Of a stretch of DNA of 64,000 nt, positions 63,344-64,000 are shown in pieces. The translations under genes were made by a program, and so were the position numbers. Origin of the DNA: Flavobacterium sp. N502540 (GTDB taxonomy: Bacteria > Bacteroidota > Bacteroidia > Flavobacteriales > Flavobacteriaceae); NCBI RefSeq assembly GCF_025947365.1, contig NZ_CP110012.1, positions 1,922,001-1,986,000 on the forward strand, in the 5' to 3' direction. A model generated the notes under the pieces. That model saw only the letters and a list, made by a program, of their open reading frames with translations. It was not told the DNA's origin and did no database searches. Every line of letters starts with the position of its first letter. Position 1 is the stretch's first letter.

Positions 63344-64000
63344 ATGAGCATAAATGTAAAAAGCCTTATCCCGGTTCTCAATGCCGAATGGACAGGTTCA
63401 GATTCTGATGTTTTTGTTGACCATATTTCGATCGACAGCCGTTCTCTACAAAACGGTTCCAAAACTTTGTTTATTGCCCTGTCAGGGATTAATAATGATG
63501 CTCATTTGTATATTGCAGAATTGATAGAAAAAGGAGTTCAGAATTTTGTAGTACAGCATATTCCTGAGAATGTAAAAGGAAAAGCTCATTTTTTGGTGGT
63601 CAAAAATACACTACAAGCTTTACAGGAATTTGCGGGCTATTATAGAGATTTGTTTCATTTTCCAATTATCGGATTGACCGGAAGTAATGGTAAAACGATA
63701 GTAAAGGAATGGCTTAATTTCTTGTTGAGCCCGGACTATAATATTATCCGAAGCCCTAAAAGTTATAACTCTCAGGTTGGCGTTCCGTTATCTGTAATTG
63801 CCATTAATGAAAAACATAATCTGGGAATTTTCGAAGCCGGAATATCTACGGTTAATGAAATGGTGAAACTCGAAAGAATCATCAAACCTAATATTGGAGT
63901 TTTAACCAGTATCGGTTCGGCACATGATGAAGGATTTAAAAATCTGGAAGAGAAAATAGACGAAAAGTTATTGCTTTTTAAAAATTCAACAGTCATTATT
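63344..64000 (+). CDS. murF: UDP-MurNAc-tripeptide:D-Ala-D-Ala ligase, 5' part (probably MurF-Alr fusion)
   Basis: The first 219 residues are in the window; the frame is open at the right edge. The N-terminal substrate domain has HISIDSRSLQNGSKTLFIAL. The ATP-binding loop is IIGLTGSNGKTIVKEWL. RSPKSYNSQVGVPLSVI and IFEAGISTVNEM follow. The combination IVKEWL with SYNSQVGVPLSV is typical of the Bacteroidota form fused to an alanine racemase, which would lie outside the window. It completes the cytoplasmic peptidoglycan pentapeptide. Confidence 0.9.
   Translation, partial: MSINVKSLIPVLNAEWTGSDSDVFVDHISIDSRSLQNGSKTLFIALSGINNDAHLYIAELIEKGVQNFVVQHIPENVKGKAHFLVVKNTLQALQEFAGYYRDLFHFPIIGLTGSNGKTIVKEWLNFLLSPDYNIIRSPKSYNSQVGVPLSVIAINEKHNLGIFEAGISTVNEMVKLERIIKPNIGVLTSIGSAHDEGFKNLEEKIDEKLLLFKNSTVII

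Overview
This is an A+T-rich chromosomal segment from a member of the Bacteroidota, most likely Flavobacterium or a close relative. The evidence is seen in the sequence. Promoter -7 boxes of the form TAnnTTTG lie before many genes, and Shine-Dalgarno sites are weak or absent. DnaE carries a fused N-terminal proofreading exonuclease. There is an RRM/RGG RNA-binding protein, ribosomal protein S16 has a long Ala/Glu-rich tail, lipoproteins and outer-membrane beta-barrels are numerous, and MurF is of the type usually fused to alanine racemase. No phage, transposase, rRNA or CRISPR array is visible.

Layout. 1-9.8 kb: a divergent surface-sensing cassette. On the minus strand are a repeat-rich secreted protein (runs off the left edge), a retropepsin-like protease overlapping a TPR-CHAT protease, a PKD/barrel protein, a lipoprotein and a small membrane protein. 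On the plus strand are a sigma-70 family factor and a membrane anti-sigma-like TPR protein. 10-17 kb: S41 peptidase, TatD, acyltransferase, asparaginase, a divergent MFS/LysR pair and tRNA-Ser(GGA). 17.4-23.6 kb: a seven-gene operon joining AdoMet decarboxylase, a Zn-ribbon/DUF4178-like membrane protein, a previously hidden 59-residue membrane protein, DUF350, a membrane-embedded aminopropyltransferase, a Tat-exported amine-oxidase-like flavoprotein and a polytopic membrane protein. 23.6-29.1 kb: GNAT, nitrilase, AraC, SGNH, DUF3050 and acyl-CoA dehydrogenase genes.

29.2-38.1 kb is the most unusual part: a peptide-export island. It holds a TPR-AraC regulator, five tandem 44-51 residue peptides ending their leaders in a Gly-Gly motif, a VKOR-thioredoxin oxidase, a six-cysteine Gly-Gly peptide with the same leader motif, a structured candidate small RNA with its own promoter and terminator, a C39-peptidase ABC exporter and an HlyD-type adaptor. 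The shared leader motif suggests that one exporter trims and secretes both peptide classes, with the VKOR protein making disulfides in the cysteine-rich one.

38-64 kb is mostly housekeeping: trmN6, rimM, rpsP, leuCDAB, dnaE, an S9 prolyl oligopeptidase, a TonB receptor with a His/Cys-rich partner, and the start of murF. Between these genes are several intergenic repeats: a tandem 241-bp repeat, a 144-bp element with 13-bp terminal inverted repeats, and three copies of a palindromic terminator family.
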